This document shows positions 17,634 to 28,417 of a stretch of 64,000 bases of DNA, one piece after another. The position numbers and the translations under genes were made by a program. Location of the stretch: NCBI GenBank assembly GCA_011742915.1, contig JAAQTN010000009.1, positions 1 to 64,000 on the forward strand. Direction: 5' to 3'. The notes under the pieces were generated by a model, which saw only the letters and a list, made by a program, of their open reading frames with translations, searched no databases and was not told the origin of the DNA. Source of the DNA: Billgrantia desiderata. Lineage in GTDB: Bacteria; Pseudomonadota; Gammaproteobacteria; Pseudomonadales; Halomonadaceae. Position 1 is the stretch's first letter. The number at the start of each line of letters is the position of its first letter.

Positions 17634-18749
17634 ATGTCGTTCACTCGCCGCCGTTTCCTCAAAGGCACCCTGGCTGCCGGCGCGGTTGCCACCGTCCCTT
17701 CGTTCTACATCAACAAGGTGTTGGCTCAGGAGCAGACCCTGCGCATCTATGCCTGGGCGGGCTACTTCACCGATGAGATGCTGGCCGATTTCACCGAGAA
17801 GACCGGCATTCGCGCCACCTTCACTCCGTACGGTACCAACGACGAGCTGATGAACTCGCTGCGGGCCACCGACGGCACCGGCTTCGACGTGATCATGCCC
17901 ACCGTGGACCGGGTACCGGGCTACCTGGACTACGACCTGGTGCAGCCGCTGGACGAGTCGCGCATCAACTGGTCCGGGGCGCTCGACAGCGCCATCGAGG
18001 GGTCCAGAGTCGGCGGCGTGGTCGACGGCAAGCGTTACTTCGCGCCCAGCGACTGGGGTACCGAGGCGATCACCTGGCATCGTCGCTACGCCGACATCGA
18101 CCGCGCCAACCTCAGCTATGCCGACCTGTGGAACCCCGAGCACGGCCAGGGGGTGACGGTGCGTGGCCACTCAGCGCTGGTGGGCATCGGCCTGTGGCTG
18201 GAGCGTGAGGGCCGGCTGCCTTATCCGCTGCTCGACTCCTACCGGAGCGAGGAGGCCATGCGCGCCAACTTCGACGTGATCCTCGAGGAGGCGGTCAAGC
18301 ACAAGCAGATGCTGGTGCAGTTCTGGAACACCGAGAACGAAGCCCAGGCGGCCTTCCGCACCAACGGCGCCGTCATCGGTCAGACCTGGGACTCCACCGC
18401 CTTCCGCCTGCAGCAGGAGGGCGAGGACATCGCCTACGGTGCGCCCAAGGAAGGTGCCCTGGCGTGGATGGAGGGCTTCGTGATCCCCAAGAATGCCCAG
18501 AACCCCGATGCCGTGTACGAACTGATCAACTGGTACTACACGCCGGAGGCGGGGGCCATGTTCGTCAAGGCCACCGGCTACAACTCCACCTCCAAGGGCG
18601 CCACCGAGCTGCTGCCCGAGGAAACGCGCCAGTTCTTCACCGACTCCTATACCGATGAGGACCTGGCCAACCTGTGGTGGTGGCCGATCCAGGAGCCGTG
18701 GTACGTGGCGCTGCGCAACGAATACCAGGATCGCTATCTGAGCGCTTGA
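17634..18749 (+). CDS. Periplasmic substrate-binding protein of a polyamine-type ABC importer (PotD/PotF-like)
   Basis: A 371-aa binding protein with a twin-arginine signal (FTRRRFLKG, then a hydrophobic stretch to ALA near residue 31), indicating Tat export. The mature part begins with TLRIYAWAGYFTDEMLADF, typical of spermidine/putrescine binding proteins, and aromatic and acidic residues for cationic ligands are scattered through the sequence (DVIMPTVDRV, SDWGTEAITWH). The start is set by GGAG 9 nt before the ATG; a longer TTG start is not needed. It is followed by ATPase and two permeases. Betaine, choline or an amino acid-derived amine is also possible as substrate. Confidence 0.88.
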   Translation: MSFTRRRFLKGTLAAGAVATVPSFYINKVLAQEQTLRIYAWAGYFTDEMLADFTEKTGIRATFTPYGTNDELMNSLRATDGTGFDVIMPTVDRVPGYLDYDLVQPLDESRINWSGALDSAIEGSRVGGVVDGKRYFAPSDWGTEAITWHRRYADIDRANLSYADLWNPEHGQGVTVRGHSALVGIGLWLEREGRLPYPLLDSYRSEEAMRANFDVILEEAVKHKQMLVQFWNTENEAQAAFRTNGAVIGQTWDSTAFRLQQEGEDIAYGAPKEGALAWMEGFVIPKNAQNPDAVYELINWYYTPEAGAMFVKATGYNSTSKGATELLPEETRQFFTDSYTDEDLANLWWWPIQEPWYVALRNEYQDRYLSA

Positions 18750-18787
18750 AGGGGTATGAAAGTGGCTGCGCTCGGCCATACGCCGTT

Positions 18788-18845
18788 AAAAATCAGCTTA
18801 AGATGCTCATTTACTACAGTAAACTCCGCTCTTTCGCTGATTTTT
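18788..18845. terminator. Large hairpin between binding-protein and ATPase genes
   Basis: AAAAATCAGC (18788-18797) is exactly complementary to GCTGATTTTT (18836-18845), and the centre holds TTTACT-AC-AGTAAA. The 58-nt element ends in T runs on both strands. In the transcript it would act as a leaky terminator or mRNA-stabilising stem, letting the binding protein be made in excess over the permease. It may also be a copy of a dispersed intergenic repeat. Confidence 0.65.
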
Positions 18846-18953
18846 GCCTAGTCTGGCCATTGCTCGCCGACTTTCCGCAAGTAGCTCTGAAAGGCGGCTT
18901 CGATGTTTGAGGCCGCTTCTCGCATTATTGGAACAAGAATAGGCAGTCATTGA

Positions 18954-20115
<1,162 letters not shown>

Positions 20116-20123
<8 letters not shown>

Positions 20124-21003
20124 GCAACTGCGGGCCCGCTTCGGTGGGCCGCTGGCGATGGCCATCGTCACTCTGCTGGGCATCTGGCTGATCGTGATGG
20201 TGACCCTGCCGCAGCTGCAGATGATCGAGTACTCGCTGCGGCCCAACCTGCTGCCGGCGCAGATCGGTGGGCCCGACGACCGGCTCACCCTGGCCAACTA
20301 CGCCACCCTGTTCAACAACGACATCCACCGCACCATCTTCTTCAAGACCATCTGGTCGAGCGTGCTGGTCACGCTGCTGACGCTGGCGGTGAGCTATCCG
20401 CTGGCCTGGTACCTGGCCAAGGTGGCGACCCCGCGGCAGGCGGCGCTGTGCATCCTGCTACTGATCATTCCGTTCTGGATCAACGAGATCCTGCGTACCT
20501 ACTCGTGGTTCATCATCCTGGCGTTTCGTGGCCCGCTCAACGAGATGCTGATGATGCTGGGACTGATCGATCGGCCCATCCGCTTCCTCAGCGGCAACGG
20601 CGGGGTGATGGTGGGCATGGTCTACGCCTATATCCTGTTCATGGTGTTCCCGGTCTACAACGCCATCGAGAGCCTCGACGACAACCAGGTGCGTGCCGCC
20701 CGGGATCTCGGTGCCGGCACCGTGCGCACTCACCGCCGTATCGTCATTCCCCACGCCAAGCCGGGCATCGCCACCGGTTGCATCATGACCTTCATGCTGG
20801 CAGCGGGCAGCTACGCGGTGCCGGCGCTGCTCGGCTCGCCGGGCAGCCGCTGGTTCACCCAGATCATCTACAACTGGTTCTTCGAGGGCGGCAACTGGAA
20901 CCAGGGCGCGGCCTATGCCTTCCTGCTGCTGGTGCTGTGTATCGGCTTCATGTCGTTGATCATGAAGGTCTTCAAAGTGGGTTTGGGGGATATCGGCAAA
21001 TGA
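20116..21003 (+). CDS. ABC transporter permease (PotB-like)
   Basis: A 295-aa permease with six predicted membrane helices. The first helix is AMAIVTLLGIWLIVMVTL. The EAA loop contains the pattern AARDLGAGTVRTHRRIVIPHAKPGI, which docks onto the ATPase. The ATG at 20116 overlaps the ATPase stop. The next permease overlaps this one by ATGA, so the three genes form one translational unit. Confidence 0.92.
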
Positions 21004-21806
21004 GTTCGCAACGCTTCCTCGCCTTCGGCCTGCGCTTCTACGTGGTGATCTTCTTCATCTACCTGTTCCTGCCACTGATCATCATGGCGGCGGCCACTTT
21101 CAACGACAGCCGCTTCCCCACGGTGACGCCGTGGGACGGCACCACGCTGCGCTGGTTCGGCGAGCTCGCCGCCGACCGCGGCATGTGGCAGGCGCTGCGC
21201 AACAGCCTGATCGTGGCCGCCGGGGTGCTGGTCGTGGCGGTGCCCATCGGTATCGCCACGGCGCTGTTCCTCAATACCGTGACCAGTCGTGCCAAGCCGT
21301 TCCTGTACGCCCTGATCCTCTCGCCGCTACTCACGCCCGGCGTGATCATCGGCATCTCCACGCTGATCTTCTGGCGTCAGTTCGGCGTCAGCGGCGGCAT
21401 CTTCCTCACCGTGCTGGGTCAGGCCACCTTCATCGCCGCCTACGTGATGCTGATGGTCACTGCCCGCCTGCAGCGCTTCGACCGTACCATGGAGCGCGCG
21501 GCGCTGGACCTCGGCGCCAGCCAGTGGCAGATGTTCCGGCGCATCCTGCTGCCGTACCTCAAGCCGGCGCTCTACTCGGCGGCGGTGATCGCCTTCCTGC
21601 AATCCTTCGAGAACTACAACACCACGCTGTTCGTGGTGGGCTACGACACCACGCTGACGGTCTACATCGCCTCCAAGGTGCGCACCGGTTTGACGCCGGC
21701 GGTCAACGCCCTGGGGCTGATCCTGATCCTGGTGACGATCGCGTTCGCGGCTATCTACGAACTCAAGCGGCGGCGCGAGGCCGCGCGTGCAGTGCAAGGG
21801 GTGTAA
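21000..21806 (+). CDS. ABC transporter permease (PotC-like)
   Basis: A 268-aa permease with six helices, starting with FYVVIFFIYLFLPLIIMAAATFN, the usual PotC N-terminus. Its EAA loop is RAALDLGASQWQMFRRILLPYLKP. It completes the heterodimeric channel with the preceding permease. The operon ends here, followed by a strong hairpin at 21831-21862. Confidence 0.92.
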   Translation: MSSQRFLAFGLRFYVVIFFIYLFLPLIIMAAATFNDSRFPTVTPWDGTTLRWFGELAADRGMWQALRNSLIVAAGVLVVAVPIGIATALFLNTVTSRAKPFLYALILSPLLTPGVIIGISTLIFWRQFGVSGGIFLTVLGQATFIAAYVMLMVTARLQRFDRTMERAALDLGASQWQMFRRILLPYLKPALYSAAVIAFLQSFENYNTTLFVVGYDTTLTVYIASKVRTGLTPAVNALGLILILVTIAFAAIYELKRRREAARAVQGV

Positions 21807-21830
21807 CTGGTGTAGCTGGTGTAACTAACA

Positions 21831-21862
21831 GGACAGGGGCGGCCGCAAGGCCGCCCCTGTCC
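21831..21862 (+). terminator. Strong hairpin after the ABC importer operon
   Basis: A perfect 14-bp stem, GGACAGGGGCGGCC (21831-21844) and GGCCGCCCCTGTCC (21849-21862), closes on a GCAA tetraloop. There is no T run, so it may act as an mRNA 3'-end stabiliser or with Rho. It is preceded by short imperfect repeats of CTGGTGTA. Confidence 0.7.
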
Positions 21863-21959
21863 TCGTGTAACGCTTCCTCGTTTTCTCATCGAACGTCGAA
21901 TTTCCGGACTCGACCAAAGTCTAGTCGGGCGAGCCTTTCTGTTTTCTAGACTAACTACC

Positions 21960-21972
21960 ATACTAGTTGTAT
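21960..21972. promoter_or_regulatory. Possible operator of the GntR regulator
   Basis: ATAC-TAGTT-GTAT forms a short inverted repeat 45 nt upstream of the regulator start, where an autoregulatory GntR site is expected. The match to family consensus is partial. Confidence 0.3.
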
Positions 21973-22016
21973 CAGGTGGCGGCAGCGCCTCTTCGCATGC
22001 GACTCGGGATAGATAC

Positions 22017-22748
22017 ATGAACAAGACCCTACAAACGCTATGGCAGGAGACCCGCGAGAGCGACTCGGTCCGCCAGCGGCTCTATCAGGTACTGCGCCAG
22101 TCGATCATCCGTATGGTGCTGGAGCCCGGCCAGGCGCTCTCCGAGAAGGAGCTCGCCGATGCCTTTTCCGTCAGTCGTCAGCCGGTGCGGGAAGCCTTCA
22201 TCCGGCTCTCCGAGGCGGGGCTGGTGGAAGTGCGTCCGCAGCGAGGCACCTATGTGGTGCGAATCTCGCGCCAGGCCGTGCTGGAAGCGCGCTTTCTTCG
22301 TGAGGCGGTGGAAGTGGCAATCGCCCGGGCGGCGGCCGAGAAGGGGCTGGCGCCCCCGGTGCTGAGGGAGCTGAACGAGCTGATCGAGCGCCAGCGTGGC
22401 TGCATCGAACCCGCCGACCATGACCGCTTCTACCTGCTCGATGAAGCCTTTCACCGCACCATGGCGCTGGAGGTAGGCAACACCATGGCGTGGCGAGTGA
22501 TCGAGGACGTCAAGGCGCAGTTGGACCGGGTGCGTTATCTGAGCATCCCGGACTCGACGCCCATCGCCAAGCTCACCGATCAGCACCAGGCCGTGGTAAC
22601 GGCCATTGCCGCACGCCAACCGGAGCAGGCCGCCCAGGCCATGGCCATACACCAGCGCGAAATCCTGCTCTCCCTGCCGGAGCTGGAGCGGCGTTTCCCG
22701 ACGATGTTCGAGGCGAGCACCGTCTCGGCCACCCTGGCCGAAGCCTGA
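22017..22748 (+). CDS. GntR-family (FCD subfamily) transcriptional regulator of the hexuronate locus
   Basis: A 243-aa regulator. The winged helix-turn-helix is at about residues 18-85 (LSEKELADAFSVSRQPVREAFIRLSEAGLVEV, then PQRGTYV). The helical FCD effector domain is at about 95-225, with the conserved D-x-x-F-H (LDEAFHRTM) and H-x-x-x-x-x (DQHQAVV, AIHQREI) metal and ligand positions. It lies directly upstream of the first TRAP operon and uxaC and probably controls them. FCD regulators of this type (UxuR, ExuR relatives) often respond to hexuronates or fructuronate. Target and ligand here are inferred from position. Confidence 0.88.
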   Translation: MNKTLQTLWQETRESDSVRQRLYQVLRQSIIRMVLEPGQALSEKELADAFSVSRQPVREAFIRLSEAGLVEVRPQRGTYVVRISRQAVLEARFLREAVEVAIARAAAEKGLAPPVLRELNELIERQRGCIEPADHDRFYLLDEAFHRTMALEVGNTMAWRVIEDVKAQLDRVRYLSIPDSTPIAKLTDQHQAVVTAIAARQPEQAAQAMAIHQREILLSLPELERRFPTMFEASTVSATLAEA

Positions 22749-22760
22749 ACCAGGCATGGG

Positions 22761-22795
22761 ACGCCGCAGCGCCATCATGGCCGGCGCTGCGGCGT
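22761..22795 (+). terminator. Hairpin after the GntR regulator gene
   Basis: A perfect 13-bp stem, ACGCCGCAGCGCC (22761-22773) and GGCGCTGCGGCGT (22783-22795), has a 9-nt loop and lies 12 nt after the regulator stop. It lacks a T run. It could partially terminate regulator transcripts before the TRAP operon. Confidence 0.55.
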
Positions 22796-22853
22796 TCGAA
22801 CTCGGCCGTTGCAGTGGCCAATCCACAGTAATAACAAGACTCAGGAGCCCGTC

Positions 22854-23813
22854 ATGAAAGTCCAGATCCTCGTTCCCGCGCTGGCACTGCTGCTGGCCGG
22901 CAATGCCGCCCAGGCGGCCTACCAGCTCAATCTCTCTTCCGCACTCAGTTCCCAGGACCCCATCGTGCAGGCCATGGAGAGTGCCAGTGAGGCGATTGCA
23001 GAGCGCTCGGAAGGCGAGCTGACCGTGCGCGTCTTCCCCAACAGCCAGCTCGGTTCCGACGAGGATGTGGTCGAGCAGATCCGCAGCGGCGCCAACATCG
23101 CCATTCTGATCGATGCCGGCCGACTCTCCGAGTACCAGCCGGAGTTGGGCATTCTCAGCGCGCCCTACCTGGTCGAAGACCATGCCGACTACGACCGGAT
23201 TACCTCGTCCGAGCTCTACCAGGAGTGGGTCGAAGGGCTGGCCGACAACAGCGGCCTGCGCCTGCTCAACTACAACTGGTTCCAGGGCTCGCGTCACATG
23301 CTGACCAAGAAACTCGTGGAAACGCCCGATGACCTGCGCGGTGTGCGTGTGCGCACCATCAACTCGCCGGTGTGGCTGCGTACCATCGAGTCGATGGGCG
23401 CCACGCCCACGCCGCTGCCCTGGTCGGAGGTCTACTCCGCGCTGCAACTGGGGGCAATCGACGGCGCCGAGGCGCAGCTCACCGCTGCCGAGGGCCAGAA
23501 TCTGCATGAGGTGATCACCCACATTGCGCTGACCGGCCATATCCACCTGATGACCGGCATCGCCACCTCCGAGCAGTGGTATCAGTCGCTGCCGGAGGAG
23601 TTGCGCACCATTCTCGACGAGGAACTGCAGCGCGCGGGCGAGGAGGCCAGCCAGGCCACCGCCGCAGCCCAGGACGCCGTGCGCGAGCGCATGGAGGCGG
23701 AGGGGGTGACCTTCACCGAGGTGGACGTCGAGCTGTTCCGCGAGCGCGTCGGCGGCGTCTACGACGAACTCGGTTACGGCCAGTATCGCGACCAGTTGAC
23801 CGCGGGAGAGTGA
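22854..23813 (+). CDS. TRAP transporter substrate-binding protein (DctP family), first system
   Basis: A 319-aa periplasmic protein with a Sec signal peptide (cleavage after AAQAA, near residue 22) and a DctP fold. A conserved Arg-containing stretch, DDLRGVRVRTINSPVW, supplies the carboxylate-binding Arg, followed by PLPWSEVYSALQLGAIDGAE. An acidic sugar ligand fits the neighbouring uxaC and mannonate genes. An AGGAG site lies 7 nt before the ATG. It forms one operon with the two membrane subunits. Confidence 0.9.
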   Translation: MKVQILVPALALLLAGNAAQAAYQLNLSSALSSQDPIVQAMESASEAIAERSEGELTVRVFPNSQLGSDEDVVEQIRSGANIAILIDAGRLSEYQPELGILSAPYLVEDHADYDRITSSELYQEWVEGLADNSGLRLLNYNWFQGSRHMLTKKLVETPDDLRGVRVRTINSPVWLRTIESMGATPTPLPWSEVYSALQLGAIDGAEAQLTAAEGQNLHEVITHIALTGHIHLMTGIATSEQWYQSLPEELRTILDEELQRAGEEASQATAAAQDAVRERMEAEGVTFTEVDVELFRERVGGVYDELGYGQYRDQLTAGE

Positions 23814-23910
23814 GCCTGACGGCCCTTGTCGCCTCGGCGGCAGGGGCCGGTCGACTCGCACGCATTCCATGGAATCGGCCGGAGGCGCTCCGGCACCGAG
23901 GATCTTCGAC

Positions 23911-24402
23911 ATGTGGTACTGGTACGACCGACTCGAGGCCTGGCTCGCCGTTGTGCTGCTGGGCGCGACGTCCCTGACGCTGCTGGCAAGCTCCACGGCG
24001 CGGGCCATCGGCCAGCCCTTCGCCGGCGGCGCCGAGCTGGCCCAACTGCTGTTCATCTGGACCGCCGTGCTGGGCGCCGACATCACCCTGCGCCACGGCG
24101 GCCAGGTGCGCATCGACGCCCTGGCGATCCGCCTGCCGCTGCCCTTGCAGCGCCTGGTCACCGGGCTGTGCCTGGTGCTGATGCTGGGCTTTCTGGCTCT
24201 GCTGGTGCGCTACGGCTTCCCCCTGGCGTTTTCCAACTGGCAGCGCCCGATGGGTGTGGCCGGACTGAGCTACGGCTACATCACCCTGGCGCTGCCGGTA
24301 GGGGCCAGCCTGATGATCGTCTCCCTGCTGCGCCGCGTGGCGGCCAAGGGCATCGTGATGAGCCTGGCGCCGGACACCGAGATCGTGGAGAAACACTCAT
24401 GA
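23911..24402 (+). CDS. TRAP transporter small membrane subunit (DctQ family), first system
   Basis: A 163-aa protein with four membrane helices and the DctQ signature FAGGAELAQLLFIWTAVLGAD followed by HGGQVRIDAL, shared here in pieces with the second system. The start at 23911 (MWYWYDR) is preferred to 23869 because a GAGG lies 9 nt upstream. It bridges the binding protein to the large subunit. Its end overlaps the large-subunit gene by 4 nt (ATGA). Confidence 0.9.
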   Translation: MWYWYDRLEAWLAVVLLGATSLTLLASSTARAIGQPFAGGAELAQLLFIWTAVLGADITLRHGGQVRIDALAIRLPLPLQRLVTGLCLVLMLGFLALLVRYGFPLAFSNWQRPMGVAGLSYGYITLALPVGASLMIVSLLRRVAAKGIVMSLAPDTEIVEKHS

Positions 24403-25688
24403 CCGCCGCGCTGCTGCTGGGCCTGGGGTTGGTGCTGATGGCCATCGGCATGCCCGTGGCCTTCGCCATCGGCATTGCCGGGTTCACCTACTTCTTCCTG
24501 CCCGACACCTTCCTGCCGACCAACATCGGCGTGCAGCGCATCGTTTCGGCGACCCAGTCGTTCCCGCTGCTGGCGGTGCCGCTGTTCATCTTCATCGGCC
24601 ATCTGATGAACGCCAGCGGCATCACCCCGCGCCTGATCCGGCTCTCCACGCTGCTGGCCGGCTGGATGAGCGGCGGCCTGGCCCAGGCCAGCATCGTGCT
24701 CAGCACGCTGATGGGCGGGGTGTCGGGCTCGGCGGTGGCCGACGCCGCCATGCAGTCGCGGGTGCTGGGGAAGGGCATGATCCAGCAGGGCTACACCCCT
24801 GGCTTCTCCGGTGCGGTGCTGGCCATCGGCGGGCTGATCACTGCCACCATTCCGCCGAGCATCGGGCTGATCCTCTACGGCTATCTCGGCGAGGTCTCCA
24901 TCGGCAGGCTGTTCATCGCCGGCGTGGTGCCCGGCTTCCTGTTGATGGTGGCACTGATGGTGACGACCTTCTTCGTCGCCAAGCGCCGCGGCTATGCGCC
25001 GGTGCGCGAAACGCTGCCGAGCGGTCGTGAGGTGCTCGCCGCCGCGCGCAGCAGCATCTGGGCGCTGCTGTTCCCGGTGTGGCTGCTGGTGGGCATCCGC
25101 TATGGCCTGTTCACCCCCACCGAGGCGGGCGCCTTCGCCGTGGCCTATGCGCTGCTGGTGGGCTGCGTGATCCACCGCGAGATGGGCCTGCGCGAGATCC
25201 TCGCGGCGATGCACGCCAGCGTGCGCGACATCGGCATGATCATGCTGATCATCATGTTCTCGGGAATCATCGGCTACGTGGTCTCCTTCGAGCGGGTGCC
25301 GCAGACCATCGCCGAGCTGACCCTGGGCGTCTTCTCCAGTCCCACTACGCTGCTGCTCACGCTCGCCGTGCTGCTGGTGCTGCTCGGCATGCTGCTCGAG
25401 GCCACCGTGGTGGTGATGCTGCTGACGCCGATCCTGGTGCCGGTGATCAAGGCCGCCGGCATCGATCCGGTGCACTTCGGCCTGCTGATGATGACCCTGG
25501 TGACCTTCGGCGGCATGACGCCACCGGTGGGCATCTCGATGTACACCGTGTGCGGCATCCTGCGCTGTTCCTTCTTCGACTACAGCCGCGAGCTGCTGCC
25601 CTTCGCCCTGGCGGTGTTCGCGGTGGTGCTCGGCATCATCTTCTTCCCCGACATCGTGCTGTTCCTGCCCAACTGGCTGATGGGCTGA
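24399..25688 (+). CDS. TRAP transporter large membrane subunit (DctM family), first system
   Basis: A 429-aa protein with about 12 membrane helices that forms the ion-coupled translocation channel. Family motifs include VPLFIFIGHLMNASGIT, GGVSGSAVADAA, TIPPSIGLILYG and GMTPPVGISMYTV. Uptake is driven by Na+ or H+ gradients, which suits a halophile. It is followed after 31 nt by uxaC, so transport and catabolism are likely co-transcribed. Confidence 0.93.
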   Translation: MTAALLLGLGLVLMAIGMPVAFAIGIAGFTYFFLPDTFLPTNIGVQRIVSATQSFPLLAVPLFIFIGHLMNASGITPRLIRLSTLLAGWMSGGLAQASIVLSTLMGGVSGSAVADAAMQSRVLGKGMIQQGYTPGFSGAVLAIGGLITATIPPSIGLILYGYLGEVSIGRLFIAGVVPGFLLMVALMVTTFFVAKRRGYAPVRETLPSGREVLAAARSSIWALLFPVWLLVGIRYGLFTPTEAGAFAVAYALLVGCVIHREMGLREILAAMHASVRDIGMIMLIIMFSGIIGYVVSFERVPQTIAELTLGVFSSPTTLLLTLAVLLVLLGMLLEATVVVMLLTPILVPVIKAAGIDPVHFGLLMMTLVTFGGMTPPVGISMYTVCGILRCSFFDYSRELLPFALAVFAVVLGIIFFPDIVLFLPNWLMG

Positions 25689-25719
25689 GCATGAACCAGC
25701 GATAACTATGGAGGGTTCA

Positions 25720-27141
25720 ATGGCCTTCACCGACAAGATCACCTTCATGGGGCCGGACTTCCTGCTCGAGAACGAGCCGGCGCGTCGGCTCTACCACGAG
25801 CATGCCGCCGCCATGCCGATCTGCGACTACCACTCGCACCTGAGCCCGCAAGAGATCGCCGGCGACATGCGCTTCGACAATCTCACCGAGCTGTGGCTCA
25901 AGGGCGACCATTACAAGTGGCGGGCGATGCGCATCGCCGGCATCGAGGAGCGGCGCATTACCGGCGAGGCGAGCGACCGCGAGCGCTTCCAGGCCTGGGC
26001 CGAAACGGTGCCGCACTGCCTCGGCAACCCGCTCTACCACTGGACCCACCTGGAGCTGCGCCATCCGCTGGGCATCGAGAACACGCTGCTCTCGCCGGCC
26101 ACCGCCGAGGAGATCTGGGCGACCGCACGCGAGCGCCTGGCCACGCCGCAGCTGAGCGCACAGGGCATTCTCGAGCGCTTCGCCGTGCGCACCGTCTGCA
26201 CCACCGACGATCCGGTGGACGATCTTGCGCTGCACCGGCGCCATGTCGAAAGCGGGGCGGCGCCCGCCATGCTGCCGACCTTCCGCGCCGACACCGTGCT
26301 CAAGATCGAGCAGGCCGGCTTCGTCGACTACCTGGGCGAGCTGGAGCGCGCCAGCGGGGTGACTATTCGCGGCTATGACGACCTGCTAGCGGCTCTCTAC
26401 CAGCGCCTCGAGCACTTCGCCGCCCACGGCTGCTGCCTCTCCGACCACAGCCTGGAGAAGCCGGCGTTCGTCGCGCCGCCGAGCACGGCCGAGCTCGACC
26501 GGCTGATCGAGCGCCGCCGCCAGGGCAGAACTCTCACTGGCGACGAGAACGCCGCCTTCACAACCGCGGTGCTGCTGTGGCTGGGGCGTGAGTACGCCCG
26601 CCGCGGCTGGGTGATGCAGCTGCACCTGGGCGCGCTGCGCAGCCTGAGCCAGCGTGGCCTGGCCGAGATCGGCGCCAACAGCGGCTTCGATGCCATCGGC
26701 GACGTGACCTACGCCGAGCCGCTGGCGGCGATTCTCGATGCGCTGGACCGTGAGCGGGCGCTGCCGCGCACCGTGGTCTACAACCTCAACCCGCGCGACA
26801 ACGAGATGCTGGCGAGCCTGGTCGGCTCGTTCGCCAGCGACGGCATCCCCGGCAAGCTGCAGTTCGGCGCCGCCTGGTGGTTCAACGACCAGCGCGACGG
26901 TATCGAGCGCCAGCTCGTCACCCAGATGAACTTCGGCCTGCTGCGCCATTTCGTCGGCATGCTCACCGATTCGCGCAGCCTCTTGTCGTTCTCCCGCCAC
27001 GACTACTTCCGCCGCATCTTCTGCCAGATGCTCGGCGCGCAGATCCAGCGCGGCGAGCTGCCGGGGGATCTCGATCGTATCGGCGAGCTGGTGCGAGCGG
27101 TGTGCTACGACAACGTGCAGCGCTATCTCTTCGAGCGATGA
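25720..27141 (+). CDS. uxaC: Glucuronate (uronate) isomerase
   Basis: A 473-aa enzyme of the amidohydrolase superfamily that converts D-glucuronate to D-fructuronate and D-galacturonate to D-tagaturonate. The family N-terminus ICDYHSHLSPQEIA carries the metal-type His pair, and LWLKGDHYKWRAMR is conserved. Further motifs are MQLHLGALRS, LPRTVVYNLNPRDNEML and AWWFNDQRDGIERQ. The ATG at 25720 has GGAGG 6 nt upstream, so the ATG at 25708 (which contains that site) is not the start. Length fits the family (about 470). Confidence 0.96.
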   Translation: MAFTDKITFMGPDFLLENEPARRLYHEHAAAMPICDYHSHLSPQEIAGDMRFDNLTELWLKGDHYKWRAMRIAGIEERRITGEASDRERFQAWAETVPHCLGNPLYHWTHLELRHPLGIENTLLSPATAEEIWATARERLATPQLSAQGILERFAVRTVCTTDDPVDDLALHRRHVESGAAPAMLPTFRADTVLKIEQAGFVDYLGELERASGVTIRGYDDLLAALYQRLEHFAAHGCCLSDHSLEKPAFVAPPSTAELDRLIERRRQGRTLTGDENAAFTTAVLLWLGREYARRGWVMQLHLGALRSLSQRGLAEIGANSGFDAIGDVTYAEPLAAILDALDRERALPRTVVYNLNPRDNEMLASLVGSFASDGIPGKLQFGAAWWFNDQRDGIERQLVTQMNFGLLRHFVGMLTDSRSLLSFSRHDYFRRIFCQMLGAQIQRGELPGDLDRIGELVRAVCYDNVQRYLFER

Positions 27142-27192
27142 GCCGAGCCCCTGATGCCAAGCCCTTATCCCCATGACTGCGACGGAACACCC

Positions 27193-28404
27193 ATGAAAAT
27201 CAGCGACGCCTATGTGATCGTCACCTCGCCGGGGCGCAACTTCGTCACCCTCAAGATCGTCACCGAGTCGGGCACCTACGGCATCGGCGACGCCACCCTG
27301 AATGGCCGCGAGATGGCGGTGGTGGCCTACCTCGAGGAGCACGTGATTCCCGCCCTGATCGGGCGCGACGCCAGCCGCATCGAGGACATCTGGCACTACC
27401 TCTACCGCGGCGCCTACTGGCGCCGGGGGCCGGTGACCATGGCGGCGGTGTCGGCGGTGGACCTGGCGCTGTGGGACATCAAGGCCAAGGCAGCGGGCAT
27501 GCCGCTGTACCAGTTGCTCGGCGGCAAGAGCCGCGAGCGGGTGATGACCTATGCCCACTGCACCGGCAAGGACATCGAAGGTTGCCTGGCCGAGGTGGAA
27601 AAGCACGTTAAGCTCGGCTATCGCGCCGTGCGCGTGCAGGCCGGCGTGCCCGGTATTCCGACCATCTACGGTGTCGCCAAGCGCGAGGGCGAGCGCTACG
27701 AGCCGGCGGACTCCGAGCTGCCCGCCGAACACGTGTGGAGCACCGAGAAGTACCTCAACCACGTGCCCAAGCTGTTCGCCGCGGTGCGCGAGCGCTTCGG
27801 CGAGGAGCTGCACGTGCTGCACGACGTGCACCACCGGCTCACCCCCATCGAGGCGGCGCGGCTGGGCAAGGCGGTGGAGCCCTACCACCTGTTCTGGCTC
27901 GAGGACTGCGTGCCGGCCGAGAACCAGGAGAGCTTCCGCCTGATTCGCCAGCACACCACCACGCCGCTGGCGGTAGGGGAGGTGTTCAACTCGATCCACG
28001 ACTACCGCGAGCTGCTCGAGAACCAGTGGATCGACTACGTGCGCACGCCGCTCTCCCACGGCGGCGGCATCACTCACGTGCGGCGCATCGCCGACCTGGC
28101 CGCGCTCTATCACGTGCGCACCGGCTTCCACGGGCCGACGGACCTGTCGCCGGTGTGCCTGGGCGCGGCGGTGCACTTCGACACCTGGGTGCCCAACTTC
28201 GGCATTCAGGAGCACATGCCCCATACCGCGGAGACCGACGCCGTGTTCCCCCACGACTACCGCTTCGAGGACGGTCACTTCCTGGTCGGCGAGGCGCCGG
28301 GGCACGGCGTCGACATCGACGAGACCCTGGCCAAGCAGTACCCCTACAAGCGTGCCAGCCTGCCGGTCAACCGGCTGGAAGACGGCACGCTGTGGCACTG
28401 GTGA
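27193..28404 (+). CDS. rspA: Enolase-superfamily D-mannonate dehydratase (ManD/RspA type)
   Basis: A 403-aa enzyme with the capping domain at about 1-115 and a TIM barrel after it. Metal ligands are in VLHDVHH (with the catalytic His), [11 protein letters not shown] and AVGEVFNS; the barrel also has [12 protein letters not shown] and the long loop [25 protein letters not shown] region typical of ManD. The reaction is D-mannonate to 2-keto-3-deoxy-D-gluconate; some members act on D-gluconate or have low efficiency. A Chromohalobacter ManD of this type has been studied. The RspA-RspB pairing with the next gene mirrors E. coli rspAB. A second, unrelated mannonate dehydratase (UxuA) lies 6 kb downstream. 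Confidence 0.93.
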   Translation: MKISDAYVIVTSPGRNFVTLKIVTESGTYGIGDATLNGREMAVVAYLEEHVIPALIGRDASRIEDIWHYLYRGAYWRRGPVTMAAVSAVDLALWDIKAKAAGMPLYQLLGGKSRERVMTYAHCTGKDIEGCLAEVEKHVKLGYRAVRVQAGVPGIPTIYGVAKREGERYEPADSELPAEHVWSTEKYLNHVPKLFAAVRERFGEELHVLHDVHHRLTPIEAARLGKAVEPYHLFWLEDCVPAENQESFRLIRQHTTTPLAVGEVFNSIHDYRELLENQWIDYVRTPLSHGGGITHVRRIADLAALYHVRTGFHGPTDLSPVCLGAAVHFDTWVPNFGIQEHMPHTAETDAVFPHDYRFEDGHFLVGEAPGHGVDIDETLAKQYPYKRASLPVNRLEDGTLWHW

Positions 28405-28417
28405 GGAGAGCGCAGCG

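Noticed and set aside
22038..24161. Minus-strand open frame of 707 codons
   Set aside because: Antisense to the GntR and TRAP genes; composition is typical of a shadow frame.
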